From NCBI GenBank assembly GCA_031256375.1, contig JAIRQX010000127.1, positions 1 to 39,614 of the forward strand: a stretch of DNA of 39,614 nucleotides, written 5' to 3'. This document shows positions 19,717-29,024 of the stretch, piece after piece. The notes beneath the pieces are model-generated. The model saw only the letters and a list, made by a program, of their open reading frames with translations, made no database searches and was not told the origin of the DNA. The stretch comes from Deferribacteraceae bacterium (lineage in GTDB: Bacteria > Chrysiogenota > Deferribacteres > Deferribacterales > JAISNW01). Position 1 is the first letter of the stretch, and the number at the start of each line of letters is the position of its first letter. Made by a program: the position numbers and the translations under genes.

Positions 19717-21465
19717 TTAATCGGCGTTTACAAAAATCGGATTTGTATAGAACCATAAATCCTTAAACGGTTTATCTTCTGTGTTTGTACCCCTTACAGA
19801 ATCAAACGGGGTATCAACTAACGGATTGCCGTTACTGTCGGTTAGACCGGATGTATTTGGGGCAAGATTTGTGCCGCGAAGGCGGTAGTATGTATTTTTG
19901 TCGGTTTCTGGCATGGTATAGGTTATGTGGCAGACTCCGTTTTCATCCGTATCCCATTCAGTAAAAGTCGTAACAATCCGCGTTGTTGTAACAGAATCCA
20001 CTGTGTAGTCCGCAGCTTTGCCGGTTACTTCGCCTGCTATTAGGTCAATATGGTGCACTACTGGTTTGTCGTTAAGTGAGTAGCGCCCGTCAGTGTTAGC
20101 GTTGTTTCTGTTGGGAGATTTGAAAGAGATGGTAATTACTGTCTCCGCATTTGCCGCGCCGGATACAGTTTCCCCCATAGTAGCTGAACTGTTGTCAACT
20201 TTTATGTTATAATCAAGATAATTAATAAGGTCGCCCAACACACTGTAAGTGTTACCGGAGCGCATACCGTCAAGGATACCCTGATAACTCTTTTCTTCTA
20301 CAAAGGTATATATTTTTGAATATTCGCCGGGCCAGTAATCAGGTTCACCACCGCCTGCAATGTTTGTATGGAAGTCTGAGTTGCCGAAAATCCAGTAATG
20401 TCTGCCTTCGCTTAAAAGCGCGTCCCAAACGCCACCTATAATGGCGGCGTAAAAATCGGCGCCGCCGTATGTTCTGAGTTTCGGGACGCTTTTGATCAGC
20501 GAATCCAAAATCTCTGCTTTTGTGGTATCCGGATCTGTATTCGAGATGTAATTGTCCACCATTTCCTCAAGCGTATTGGCAGTACCGGGTGATAGTTGAA
20601 CAATTTTACCGAGATTGCTGTCGTAGTAATAGAAACGTGCTAATCCGCCGCGGAAAGCCGATTTTTGATGTCCGGGCAACATTTCAGACCCAAAGAACAC
20701 ATCAGGAGCTTCATCGTTCAGTTCGCGGATCTCCTTTATCAGCCAACCGCTGCCCGCTCCCGCGAGCATTCTTGTTGGGTGGTTTGGAAGAAAATAGCTT
20801 GTTTTTGCAAAATTGTTCTGAAGCCATCTTGCGGCTTCCAAAGATTTTGCCTGATTATTCACTGTATTTTTTGTAATTCTGGAAGCGTCCGCAATGGTGC
20901 GCATTTCTGGATTCAAATCAGTGACGCTTGACGAATCGCTTGCGTCAAAAAGATACTCAAAAAGCGCAAGATTTCTTCTTGATGTATCGTTATCGCCTAC
21001 AATCCCAACGCTTGCATGCTCGTGTCCGGGAGCGTTCATTTCAAATCCGTTAAATTGAAGTATTGATTGACGGTTTTGCTTTATTTTCTCAAAAGCCTCC
21101 CCCAGAATCGTCTCCCATCTGAACCTGTCGCCAACGTCATCTCCGTCATCGTTACGGTTGAACTTGCCTCCGTGGTCAGTCGCCGCATACCAGTCAAGCC
21201 CGTATTCAACAGCTTTCGCCGCGACTTGGGCGGCTCTGTATGAACCATCTGAAATGTTGGTATGCGAGTGGAAATCCCCAGTCACCCAGTATCCGACTTT
21301 CTTAACTTCCGAAGAATTGTTGTCTGAAGAATTGTCTTCTGTAGTAATGTTTCCTGAAGAATCGTTTCCTGAAGAGTTGTTTCCTGAACAAGAAAAAATC
21401 ATCACAGACATTGTTACTGCGAGCGCGATAACGCCGATTATTTTGACTGCATTTTTTATAACCAT
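19717..21465 (-). CDS. CehA/McbA-like PHP-domain metallohydrolase, lipoprotein
   Basis: A predicted secreted or lipid-anchored metal-dependent phosphoesterase-like enzyme, 582 residues from ATG 21465. I chose this start because AAGGAGGG lies just before it; an upstream start at 21498 would add 11 residues and lacks this. The signal ends with the lipobox MIFSC. A Ser/Asn/Asp-rich linker of about 30 residues follows. The PHP domain has GDFHSHTNISDGSY, ATDHGG, GHEHASVGIVG, NHPTRM and, later, GNSDFHTN, giving the expected His and Asp metal ligands. The C-terminal third (from about 410) looks like a beta-sandwich domain. The substrate is unknown. It opposes the neighbouring genes and may be its own transcription unit. 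Confidence 0.8.
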   Translation of the reverse strand: MVIKNAVKIIGVIALAVTMSVMIFSCSGNNSSGNDSSGNITTEDNSSDNNSSEVKKVGYWVTGDFHSHTNISDGSYRAAQVAAKAVEYGLDWYAATDHGGKFNRNDDGDDVGDRFRWETILGEAFEKIKQNRQSILQFNGFEMNAPGHEHASVGIVGDNDTSRRNLALFEYLFDASDSSSVTDLNPEMRTIADASRITKNTVNNQAKSLEAARWLQNNFAKTSYFLPNHPTRMLAGAGSGWLIKEIRELNDEAPDVFFGSEMLPGHQKSAFRGGLARFYYYDSNLGKIVQLSPGTANTLEEMVDNYISNTDPDTTKAEILDSLIKSVPKLRTYGGADFYAAIIGGVWDALLSEGRHYWIFGNSDFHTNIAGGGEPDYWPGEYSKIYTFVEEKSYQGILDGMRSGNTYSVLGDLINYLDYNIKVDNSSATMGETVSGAANAETVITISFKSPNRNNANTDGRYSLNDKPVVHHIDLIAGEVTGKAADYTVDSVTTTRIVTTFTEWDTDENGVCHITYTMPETDKNTYYRLRGTNLAPNTSGLTDSNGNPLVDTPFDSVRGTNTEDKPFKDLWFYTNPIFVNAD

Positions 21466-21731
21466 TTTTCCCTCCTTGGTTATTTTGTGTTTAAACAAGT
21501 AACATTAAGATATGAAAATAAAATCAACTTATTGAGAAATTATAATCAAATTACAAACAAATCTTGGTAAAATGAATGTATAGATTTTGTTATTTTTCGG
21601 GTGAAAAGTTTGAAGCTTTACGGATAGCAATTTTAATGCTTTAATAAAAGCGCTAAGTTGGTATCGTAAGATTGTATGAATTGATAGAAATAATCTGCTT
21701 TTTGAAATTGATTTATCTGATATTGGGGATT
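21466..21731. other. divergent intergenic region
   Basis: 266 AT-rich bases separate the leftward PHP-family gene from the rightward outer-membrane-like gene. Only the ribosome-binding sites at each end stand out: AAGGAGGG before the leftward ATG and GGGG before the rightward one. No convincing promoter pair, hairpin or RNA gene was found. Confidence 0.4.
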
Positions 21732-22586
21732 ATGGCGCTTAAAAACATTTTTATTTGTTTGTTTCTTATCATTTTTTTACTCCCCGATACTGTATATTCT
21801 GAGGGAAGGATATCATCCTTTGAGGAAAATTTGGCTGCCAATTTCTTTCTTAATTTTCGTATGTTGACTTTCAAAGAATTTGATTCTCCTGAATACATAT
21901 CAGACAAACCTTGGGATATTGGTTTAGGATTACGGTACAAGAATATTTTTGCAAGCTTTTCACTACCGGCGCCTTTTATCAAACAACCCAAACGTTTGGG
22001 ATATGACATTGAAATATCTTCATATTTTGAACGCGCCTACTTTGAAGCGTATTCAAAACGCTACCCAAATTTGATTGAGCAGGATAGCAACGAATATAGC
22101 GATGTTGATGTTGATTCATCAGGAATAATTGTAATATTTTTGCAAAATAGTGAAAATCACTCTTTAGGTTCAGCAATAAAACTGAATAAAAAGCAAAATC
22201 AATCAAGCGGGAGTCTATTGTACGGATTTGGTATATTTCATTCATCATTATATTCAACGAATGGGACAATAGAAAAATTCAGTGACAAACAGAATTTACT
22301 CTATTTTGGTCCCGGTCTTGGTTATTCATATTTATGGACATTTAAAAACTGTGCGTTCCTAAATATATCATTACTCAGTTTTATGAATCCCGGAATAAAT
22401 ATAAATACAGATAGATGGTTGTTTATCCCTCAATTACAGCCAAGAATAGTTATAGGTCATCATAACGACACATGGTCAGCAAATTTAACAATGATGAATA
22501 ATGCTAAATTCATTATATGGAATAAGGATGAAATTGACTCCTTAACATTGATCTCAATATCAATAATGTTTTCCAAACGATTCTAA
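21732..22586 (+). CDS. secreted/outer-membrane beta-rich protein, DUF4421-like
   Basis: I chose ATG 21732 because GGGGATT lies just before it and it gives a clean signal peptide, MALKNIFICLFLIIFLLPDTVYS, with cleavage likely before EG. A TTG at 21672 would add 20 residues that are themselves hydrophobic and improbable. The mature part (about 260 residues) has many alternating aromatic and polar residues (GLGLRYKNIFASFSLP, LLYFGPGLGYSYLWTF) and ends with phenylalanine (IMFSKRF), typical of an outer-membrane beta-barrel. It resembles DUF4421 proteins, whose function is unknown. There is no obvious partner gene. Its base composition is more AT-rich than that of the neighbouring gyrase and MnmG genes. 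Confidence 0.6.
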   Translation: MALKNIFICLFLIIFLLPDTVYSEGRISSFEENLAANFFLNFRMLTFKEFDSPEYISDKPWDIGLGLRYKNIFASFSLPAPFIKQPKRLGYDIEISSYFERAYFEAYSKRYPNLIEQDSNEYSDVDVDSSGIIVIFLQNSENHSLGSAIKLNKKQNQSSGSLLYGFGIFHSSLYSTNGTIEKFSDKQNLLYFGPGLGYSYLWTFKNCAFLNISLLSFMNPGININTDRWLFIPQLQPRIVIGHHNDTWSANLTMMNNAKFIIWNKDEIDSLTLISISIMFSKRF

Positions 22587-22744
22587 ACTCAAGTATGTAT
22601 AACCTGAAAACAGAGCGCAAGAGAAAATTCCGCTTGACATAATAACAGAACCGGAAAATAATGACACTTGATTTAAATGCCGGAAGTTGTCCAAATGCCA
22701 AAATGAAATATTTGGAAATAATAAAATAAGGGGGAGTTTATTTT

Positions 22745-23092
22745 ATGAATTGGGTTGTAAAGTGTTTAAAAATGTACGCTGTTTTTAGTGGCAGAGCGAG
22801 AAGGCAAGAGTTTTGGATGTTTCTTTTATTTTATTGCATAGTGTATGCAGTAGCGGCTGCTATTGACTTATTTTTGGGGTTACACTTTTTTATTACAGCG
22901 CTGTGCGGTTTAGCATTCGTATTACCATATCTTGGCGTTTTCTGGAGGAGAATGCACGATATCGGTAAAAGCGGTCTAATTATTTTCGTTGGTTTTATTC
23001 CTGCTATTGGTACAATATGGTTGTTTATTCTTTTAATCAGAGATAGTCAGCCTGGTGAAAACCAATATGGTCCTAACCCCAAAGAGGCATAA
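22745..23092 (+). CDS. DUF805 family inner-membrane protein
   Basis: A 115-residue protein with the DUF805 signature: an N-terminal YAVFSGRARRQEFWMFLLF, then hydrophobic segments at about 24-45, 46-65 and 75-95, with the conserved FWRRMHDIGKSGL between the last two, and a C-terminal DSQPGENQYGPNPK. The family (YhaH and YhaI in E. coli) has no established biochemical role. An AAGGGGGAG ribosome-binding site precedes the ATG by about 10 bases. It stands alone between the outer-membrane-like gene and mnmG. Confidence 0.92.
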   Translation: MNWVVKCLKMYAVFSGRARRQEFWMFLLFYCIVYAVAAAIDLFLGLHFFITALCGLAFVLPYLGVFWRRMHDIGKSGLIIFVGFIPAIGTIWLFILLIRDSQPGENQYGPNPKEA

Positions 23093-23114
23093 CCGTTAAT
23101 ACTTGTTAAGTAAG

Positions 23115-23161
23115 CGCCCCTGTCCGCGTAGTCTCCTTTCAGACTCGGAGCGGACGGGGCG
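23115..23161. terminator. GC-rich hairpin after the DUF805 gene
   Basis: CGCCCC-T-GTCCGC (23115-23127) pairs with GCGGACGGGGCG (23150-23161) with one bulged T. An inner AGTCT/AGACT pair extends the hairpin. It lies 23 bases after the DUF805 stop. The following GGTTTCGCG lacks a T-run, so it is either a weak terminator or a structural repeat. Confidence 0.5.
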
Positions 23162-23304
23162 GTTTCGCGAAGGTTAGATTTATTTGGCAGGAAGCCCGAC
23201 TGGTTGGTGTATAAAAATTTAAACAACAACTTGGCAAAGCCCCATCTCTTATAATAGTTTAAAACTTAGAGTAAGTATGTGCTACAGCGCAAATTTTATA
23301 CAAA

Positions 23305-23320
23305 TGTTTCACGTGAAACA
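23305..23320. promoter_or_regulatory. second parS centromere site
   Basis: TGTTTCACGTGAAACA, identical to the site at 12387-12402 and to the parS consensus. It ends 14 bases before the mnmG ATG, so it lies in the leader of the mnmG-rsmG operon, a location often seen for parS in bacteria where parAB follow rsmG. Here parAB do not follow. Confidence 0.92.
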
Positions 23321-23334
23321 AATCATAGGTTTAA

Positions 23335-25176
23335 ATGCGGTACGATCTGATTGTTATTGGTTCTGGTCATGCGGGGATTGAGGCGGGGTTAGCGGCAGCG
23401 CGCATGGGGGCGAAAACCCTAATTCTCACCGGCAATGTGGATAATGTTGGTCTTATGAGTTGCAACCCAGCGATAGGTGGGCTGGCTAAAGGGAATCTTG
23501 TTAAAGATATTGATGCCCTCGGCGGCGAAATGGCAAGATGTATTGACGCTACAGGGATACAGTTCCGTATTTTAAACCGGCGCAAAGGCGCGGCTGTTCG
23601 CAGTAGCCGCGCACAGGCTGATAAAAATCGCTATAGAGAAAGAATGCTTCGTACCATACTGGAGCAGAGTGGCATTACCCTTTTCCAGGCGTATGTAAAT
23701 GATCTGATAATTGAGAAAGGTTGTGTGGCGGGGGTAAACACGCAGATCGGCAAAGAGTTCCGAGCGCCGAAAGTTATTCTTGCTGCGGGGACGTTTTTGC
23801 GGGGGCTGTTATATATCGGCGCAAAAAGTTACCCGGGTGGGCGTATGAACGAGATGCCGGGGCTTGGTATATCAGATAAACTGCTCTCACTTGGGTTTGA
23901 TCTGAGAAGATTCCGTACCGATACTACTCCCCGTGTTCATATTGACAGTATTTGTACCGGGGGGCTTGAGGTTATTTCCGGCGATAATCCGCCGTCACCC
24001 TTTTCATTTGAGACGGAATCGCTACCCTTACCGCAGATTGACTGTCATATCACATACACAAATGAGGAGACCCACAGTGCAATCAGGGATGGAATAAAAA
24101 ACAGCGCGCGGTTTAATGGGACAATCAGTAGTTTTGGGCCTAGGTACTGCCCCTCTGTGGAAGATAAGGTAGTCCGTTTTGCCGGTCGTGAACGCCATCA
24201 GATAATAATTGAACCGGAAGGGCTAGATTCCGCAGAGGCGTACATTAACGGTATGACTACGTCACTTCCGCCGGATACGCAGACAGCTATGCTGCATACA
24301 ATAAAAGGTCTTGAAAACGCTAAAATTATCCGTCCGGGTTATGCAGTAGAGTACGATTTTATAACGCCAACGGAGCTTAAACACACGCTGGAAAGTAAAA
24401 AGATTTCCGGTCTTTATTTTGCAGGACAGCTTAACGGCACGAGCGGTTATGAGGAAGCCGGTTGTCAGGGCCTTATTGCAGGGATTAACGCCGTGCTTTC
24501 ATTAGGCGGTAATGACCCGCTGATTTTGTTAAGGAGCGATAGTTATATTGGAGTATTAATAGACGATCTTGTCACAAAGGGGACTGATGAACCTTACCGG
24601 ATGTTCTCCTCGCGCGGGGAGTTCCGTTTGATTCTGAGAGAGGATAATGCAGAGCATAGATTGTTAAAAAAGGGTTATGCGCTGGGATTGATAAGTAAAA
24701 CAAGGTATGAACGGTTTATTACAGAAAATGATGAGCTTAAAAGAGAGATTAAACGTCTTAAAGAGAGCGTCATCTCCCCCGCTGTGTATAGAGAAACGCT
24801 TGCTGAGTTAGGGATAGAGCTTTATCATCCGGTTAAAGCTGAGCAGCTTTTACGGCGTAGCGGCGTGAGTTATGAAGAGATAAAGAGATTAATAGGAGGC
24901 AGTGAAAACAGGCGGGTAGCTGAAGAGGTGGAAATCCTCACGAAATATGATGGGTATATAGAAAAACAGAATCAAGAGGTTGCAAAATTTGATCTTTTGG
25001 AGCATATTAGTATTCCGGAGAATATAAATTATAATGATATTAAGGGACTTCGTGCAGAACATACGGAAAAGCTTACTAAAGTGCGCCCCGATACGATAGG
25101 GCAAGCGGGAAGGATCCCCGGTATCACTCCTGCGGCATTGTCACTTATAAGGATATACATTGATAAAAAACGGTAG
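23335..25176 (+). CDS. mnmG: tRNA uridine 5-carboxymethylaminomethyl modification enzyme MnmG (GidA)
   Basis: The FAD- and NADH-dependent partner of MnmE in modifying the wobble U34 of tRNA. The 613 residues match the usual length. The N terminus has the dinucleotide-binding motif [11 protein letters not shown], then [27 protein letters not shown] with a conserved Cys. Further family segments are [47 protein letters not shown] with a second conserved Cys, [16 protein letters not shown], and [10 protein letters not shown] near the end. rsmG begins 2 bases after the stop. A parS site lies in the leader. Confidence 0.98.
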   Translation: MRYDLIVIGSGHAGIEAGLAAARMGAKTLILTGNVDNVGLMSCNPAIGGLAKGNLVKDIDALGGEMARCIDATGIQFRILNRRKGAAVRSSRAQADKNRYRERMLRTILEQSGITLFQAYVNDLIIEKGCVAGVNTQIGKEFRAPKVILAAGTFLRGLLYIGAKSYPGGRMNEMPGLGISDKLLSLGFDLRRFRTDTTPRVHIDSICTGGLEVISGDNPPSPFSFETESLPLPQIDCHITYTNEETHSAIRDGIKNSARFNGTISSFGPRYCPSVEDKVVRFAGRERHQIIIEPEGLDSAEAYINGMTTSLPPDTQTAMLHTIKGLENAKIIRPGYAVEYDFITPTELKHTLESKKISGLYFAGQLNGTSGYEEAGCQGLIAGINAVLSLGGNDPLILLRSDSYIGVLIDDLVTKGTDEPYRMFSSRGEFRLILREDNAEHRLLKKGYALGLISKTRYERFITENDELKREIKRLKESVISPAVYRETLAELGIELYHPVKAEQLLRRSGVSYEEIKRLIGGSENRRVAEEVEILTKYDGYIEKQNQEVAKFDLLEHISIPENINYNDIKGLRAEHTEKLTKVRPDTIGQAGRIPGITPAALSLIRIYIDKKR

Positions 25177-25178
25177 TT

Positions 25179-25769
25179 ATGCTTGAGCGGTATCTTGATT
25201 TAAATGATGAAACGAAAAAAAAGTTCAACCTGTTTTACGATTTGGTTGTAAGTAGTCCTGTTAATCTGACCGCGATTAAAGGTAAAGATGAATTTGCTTT
25301 AAAGCACATTTATGACAGTTTATATTTCTTTCTGAAGAGGTCGCTGAAAATAAATACGCTTGCCGATATCGGTAGCGGCGGTGGCTTCCCGGGACTGGCG
25401 CTTGCCGTTTATTTCAGTGACTGGCAGATAACGCTTATAGAGAGCATCGGCAAGAAGTGCCGTTTTCTTGAAAATGCAACGCAAAAGCTGGAACTTGCCA
25501 ATGTGCGGGTAATTAACTCAAGAGCGGAGAATATCCCCCCCTCCGGATATGACATCGTCACCGCGCGAGGGGTGGGAAGCGTAAAAGAATTATTGAAAAA
25601 TACTGCCCATTTAGTGCATGATAGGGGTGCATGGTTGATTTATAAAGGGGAGCGTGTAAATGAAGAGCTTAGGGATGCTAAACCTATCCTAAATAAAAGA
25701 GGTATAAAAAGTGAATTATTACGAGTTGAAACGCCGTTTACAAGGTCTTATCTGCACCTTTATTATTAG
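25179..25769 (+). CDS. rsmG: 16S rRNA (guanine-527-N7) methyltransferase RsmG (GidB)
   Basis: RsmG methylates G527 of 16S rRNA using S-adenosylmethionine. The 196-residue protein is at the short end of the family. It has the segment VNLTAIKGKDEFALKHIYDSL, then the SAM-binding motif LADIGSGGGFPGLALAV, IESIGKKCRFLENA, and VTARGVGSV. The ATG is 2 bases after the mnmG stop, the classic gidA-gidB pair. Its last 59 bases overlap the start of the next gene in another frame. Confidence 0.95.
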   Translation: MLERYLDLNDETKKKFNLFYDLVVSSPVNLTAIKGKDEFALKHIYDSLYFFLKRSLKINTLADIGSGGGFPGLALAVYFSDWQITLIESIGKKCRFLENATQKLELANVRVINSRAENIPPSGYDIVTARGVGSVKELLKNTAHLVHDRGAWLIYKGERVNEELRDAKPILNKRGIKSELLRVETPFTRSYLHLYY

Positions 25770-27156
25770 CGTTTTTTTGATAGGGTGCGTACAAAATGCA
25801 GCCTATATTCCGGGGAGTGTTGAAGTTTTCAGTCCTCAGTTCTATATTCTAAAAAAGGTTGAAAAATCTGATTATGACAGACTGGAAAAATTGCGGATGT
25901 CTAAAAATTCACAGACAGCCGCTTCTGCCAGTCTTATTCTGGGGATATATTATCTGCGGTATGATAAAAATATAGCAAAGGCGGAGCCGTTGTTAGTTAA
26001 TGGTTATGCCGGCAAAAATTTAGATCCTTATATGAAGCGTATGGGAGAACTTTGGCTTATGGAACTTGAAATTGCCAAAGGTCGTAACGCTGAAGCGAGA
26101 GGTTGGGCTGAAAAGGTCAGAACAGAAAAAGATAATGCTCCTGCGGATGAAGCGTTGCAGACGTATTGTACGATTATGCGCTTACTGCCTTCTGCCGGGA
26201 GCGGGAATTTTAATTGTGTTGAAACAAGGCTGAGAACTTCTGCTGAAAAACCGTCAATAGTAAAGCCGTTTGAAACGCCAAAAGGAACGTTGAATATACT
26301 TGTGGTTGGCGGCGCAGACCCGCAGGATGCAAGTGGCGGGGTATATTTTTACGCAAAAAAATATAATATGAATCATAGAACCCGTTTATCTAAAACTTAC
26401 CGCGAGGGCGATTGGGATTTTGTAGTTGATATAGATAACTCTATACTTACAGGTCGTGGCTATACGATCAATTTTAAGCCAGATGTCAGCGGAATGTTTT
26501 TAAATATGAAAAATCTCCCGATGATTAACGGATGCGGGAAAATATTTTTAGGTTATGGTAAAGAGATGCGTGATACGGCATACGAACTTTTGAATAACCT
26601 TAAAAACATAATGCCAGCCGGAACAACTTATGTGGCGCGGGTAACAGATATAAGCGAAAGTGGGGCAGCGCGTAGAATACGCGAACACCTTAGCGGCTGG
26701 GAAAGGACGCCATATTGCGCCATAGGCGCGGGAATTGAAGATGAGATAAATAATTTCACCCCGTATGTAAAGCAGTATTTCCTGCGACCGGGTTCACAGC
26801 GGGTATTTATAATCAAACCAATTGATACAGGGAAACATTACAGTGAGAATTATTTGCCATATTATGCCAATACATATCTTTTCCCTATCATAGATTTTAA
26901 TCTGACCCCGGAGATGCAGGATTTTTCCGTTAAATATAAAGAGTTTTCCGGCAGGGAGATCACGTATGAGACGCTCATCGGATATGATATGATGCATTAT
27001 ATCCATACACAGACTATGGCGCAGGGGGGCGCTATCGATCCGTATATTACAAATATTACCGGTTTTGACGGAGGGAAGGCGGTGAGGAGCGTCAGAGTAT
27101 TTTATATTAATAAACAGGGTGAGGCGGAATCTGTTGTATTTGAAAATATAAAATAA
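25711..27156 (+). CDS. lipoprotein with helical repeats and a periplasmic-binding-protein-like domain (LpoA-like)
   Basis: A 481-residue predicted lipoprotein starting at GTG 25711, with AGAGG 8 bases upstream, inside the end of rsmG (59-base overlap). The signal ends in the lipobox FLIGC with C26. Residues about 50-160 have Ala-rich paired helices like TPR repeats. From about 188 the sequence resembles a type I periplasmic-binding fold: GTLNILVVGGADPQDASGG, then, near the end, EITYETLIGYDMMHYI, FDGGKAVRSVRVFYI. TPR plus this fold is the layout of penicillin-binding-protein activators such as LpoA, so a role in peptidoglycan synthesis is plausible but unproven. I do not recognise a named family by specific motif. 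Confidence 0.7.
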   Translation: MNYYELKRRLQGLICTFIISVFLIGCVQNAAYIPGSVEVFSPQFYILKKVEKSDYDRLEKLRMSKNSQTAASASLILGIYYLRYDKNIAKAEPLLVNGYAGKNLDPYMKRMGELWLMELEIAKGRNAEARGWAEKVRTEKDNAPADEALQTYCTIMRLLPSAGSGNFNCVETRLRTSAEKPSIVKPFETPKGTLNILVVGGADPQDASGGVYFYAKKYNMNHRTRLSKTYREGDWDFVVDIDNSILTGRGYTINFKPDVSGMFLNMKNLPMINGCGKIFLGYGKEMRDTAYELLNNLKNIMPAGTTYVARVTDISESGAARRIREHLSGWERTPYCAIGAGIEDEINNFTPYVKQYFLRPGSQRVFIIKPIDTGKHYSENYLPYYANTYLFPIIDFNLTPEMQDFSVKYKEFSGREITYETLIGYDMMHYIHTQTMAQGGAIDPYITNITGFDGGKAVRSVRVFYINKQGEAESVVFENIK

Positions 27157-27227
27157 TCTTTAAAAATTGCGTATATTTTTATATTGTGTTATTGTGCTTA
27201 TTGTGAAATAGAAAACGGAGGGACAGT

Positions 27228-27641
27228 ATGGAAAGAACGTTTGGGATCGTCAAACCCGACGCTGTTGCCGCGGGGAATGCCGGCAAAATTCTGGAGAGCA
27301 TTGAGGCTAACGGCTTCAAAATTGTAGGGCTGAAACGGATTTTAATGAGTAAAAAGGTTGCTCAGCAGTTTTATGTAGAACATAAAGAGCGTCCGTTTTA
27401 TGAAGATCTTACGTCATTTATGAGTTCCGGTCCGTGTATTGTTATGGCGCTGGAGAAAGAGAACGCCATAAAGTCATGGCGAGACCTTATGGGGGCAACT
27501 AATCCTGCCGCTGCAGCCGAAGGTACTTTGCGTAAAAAGTTCGGTGAGTCAATTGACAATAATGCTGTACACGGTTCGGATGCTCAGGAAACCGCCGTTC
27601 GTGAGTTGTCGTTCTTTTTTTCCGGTACGGAACTGAATTGA
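27228..27641 (+). CDS. ndk: nucleoside diphosphate kinase
   Basis: Ndk transfers the gamma phosphate of ATP to other nucleoside diphosphates through a phosphohistidine. The 137 residues are the normal length. It begins [12 protein letters not shown], continues with [19 protein letters not shown], and has the active-site NAVHGSDA with H115. A strong GGAGGG ribosome-binding site lies 6 bases before the ATG. The 71-base gap before it is AT-rich with only weak promoter-like hexamers. thrC starts 12 bases after the stop. Confidence 0.98.
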   Translation: MERTFGIVKPDAVAAGNAGKILESIEANGFKIVGLKRILMSKKVAQQFYVEHKERPFYEDLTSFMSSGPCIVMALEKENAIKSWRDLMGATNPAAAAEGTLRKKFGESIDNNAVHGSDAQETAVRELSFFFSGTELN

Positions 27642-27653
27642 CAAAGGTTTGTT

Positions 27654-29024
27654 ATGGAATATTTCAGCACGCGCGGTGCAGTAAAAGGGTTAAAGTTTCA
27701 GGATGCGGTTATGATGGGGATGGCGGAAGACGGCGGGTTGCTCCTTCCGTCTGAATACCCCCTGATAGACCTCTCAAATGCCCGTAGTATGACATATTCA
27801 GAACTTGCGTTTGAAATTGTAAAACATTTTGCAGACGATATCCCCGCAGAAGAATTGAAAGGACTTTTAGATAGAAGCTATCAGGCTTTTGACACTCCAG
27901 AAGTAGCGCCTGTAGTGAAAACTTCTGAATGTTATATGGCGGAGCTGTTTCACGGTCCTACGTTTGCTTTTAAGGATGTTGCCCTTCAGCTTTTGGGAAA
28001 CCTTTTTGAGTATATTCTGACCGCAAACGGCGAAGTTCTAAATATCCTTGGAGCTACCAGCGGAGATACCGGAAGCGCTGCTATATATGGTGTGCGCGGG
28101 AAGCGAAATGTTCGTATAGTAATCTTGTACCCCGAAGGGAGGGTAAGCCCTGTTCAGGAACTTCAGATGACGAGTGTTTCTGACAGCAATGTACACACCT
28201 TTGCAGTAAAAGGAACATTTGATGATTGCCAAAATCTTGTCAAATCAATTTTTTCCGATCTGGAATTTAAGCGGAGATACAGTCTTGGAGCGGTTAATTC
28301 TATAAACTGGGCGCGTATAATGGCGCAGATTGTTTACTATTTTTATGCTGCTTTGCGGCTGCCCGAAGGAAAAAATGTAAACTTTGTGACGCCGACCGGT
28401 AATTTCGGCAATATTTTTGCCGGTCACTGCGCGAAGAAGATGGGGTTATGGATAGACAAACTTGTGCTAGCATCAAATGAAAATGATATTTTACACAGAT
28501 TTGTTTCTGTCGGTGATTACAGTTTAAAAGATGTTGTACCGACGCACAGCCCTTCAATGGATATTCAGATTTCATCAAATCTTGAACGTTATCTGTATTA
28601 TCTTTTAGGCACATCCGGCGCAGTCTGCGATGCTATGTCTGCACTTAAAACTGATGGCAGAATTGTATTTACGCCTGAGGAGATTAACCGTGTGCAGTCT
28701 GACTTTCTTTCTTATTCTGTAAGTAATTTAGCCACTGAAGAAGCTGTTGCACGGTTGTACAAAAAAAACGGCTATATTGTGGATCCACATACAGCGTGTG
28801 GGGTGGAGGCTGCGTATCGGCTAAACCTTAACCCTGAAAACACGATAGTTTTGTCAACCGCACATCCTGCAAAATTTCCTGACTTAATTCATAAAACGCT
28901 TGGGTTTTTCCCTGCTGAGCCTGCCGGCATAGCAAAACTGCATGATATTCCTGTATGTGTAACCCATGTTCAGGGCGATCCGGATATTGTCCGGAATGCC
29001 ATAGTTACCGCAATCAACGGTTGA
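27654..29024 (+). CDS. thrC: threonine synthase
   Basis: ThrC converts O-phosphohomoserine to threonine, using pyridoxal phosphate. The 456-residue protein has the N-terminal STRGAV...DGGLLLPS segment, the PLP lysine K107 in HGPTFAFKDVALQLL, the phosphate-binding LGATSGDTGSAA, and a C-terminal TAHPAKFPD segment typical of the longer ThrC class. It lies between ndk and queA. Its stop overlaps the queA ATG by one base (TGATG), so queA is probably translationally coupled. No other threonine genes are in the window. Confidence 0.96.
   Translation: MEYFSTRGAVKGLKFQDAVMMGMAEDGGLLLPSEYPLIDLSNARSMTYSELAFEIVKHFADDIPAEELKGLLDRSYQAFDTPEVAPVVKTSECYMAELFHGPTFAFKDVALQLLGNLFEYILTANGEVLNILGATSGDTGSAAIYGVRGKRNVRIVILYPEGRVSPVQELQMTSVSDSNVHTFAVKGTFDDCQNLVKSIFSDLEFKRRYSLGAVNSINWARIMAQIVYYFYAALRLPEGKNVNFVTPTGNFGNIFAGHCAKKMGLWIDKLVLASNENDILHRFVSVGDYSLKDVVPTHSPSMDIQISSNLERYLYYLLGTSGAVCDAMSALKTDGRIVFTPEEINRVQSDFLSYSVSNLATEEAVARLYKKNGYIVDPHTACGVEAAYRLNLNPENTIVLSTAHPAKFPDLIHKTLGFFPAEPAGIAKLHDIPVCVTHVQGDPDIVRNAIVTAING

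Noticed and set aside
23101-23334. Possible tRNA or small RNA in the gap before mnmG
   Set aside because: The hairpin at 23115-23161 lacks tRNA arms or a T-loop sequence, and no conserved RNA motif was recognised.
28955-29023. Upstream in-frame extension of queA inside thrC
   Set aside because: The 23 extra residues do not resemble QueA and overlap the conserved thrC end; the TGATG overlap gives a natural start at 29024.
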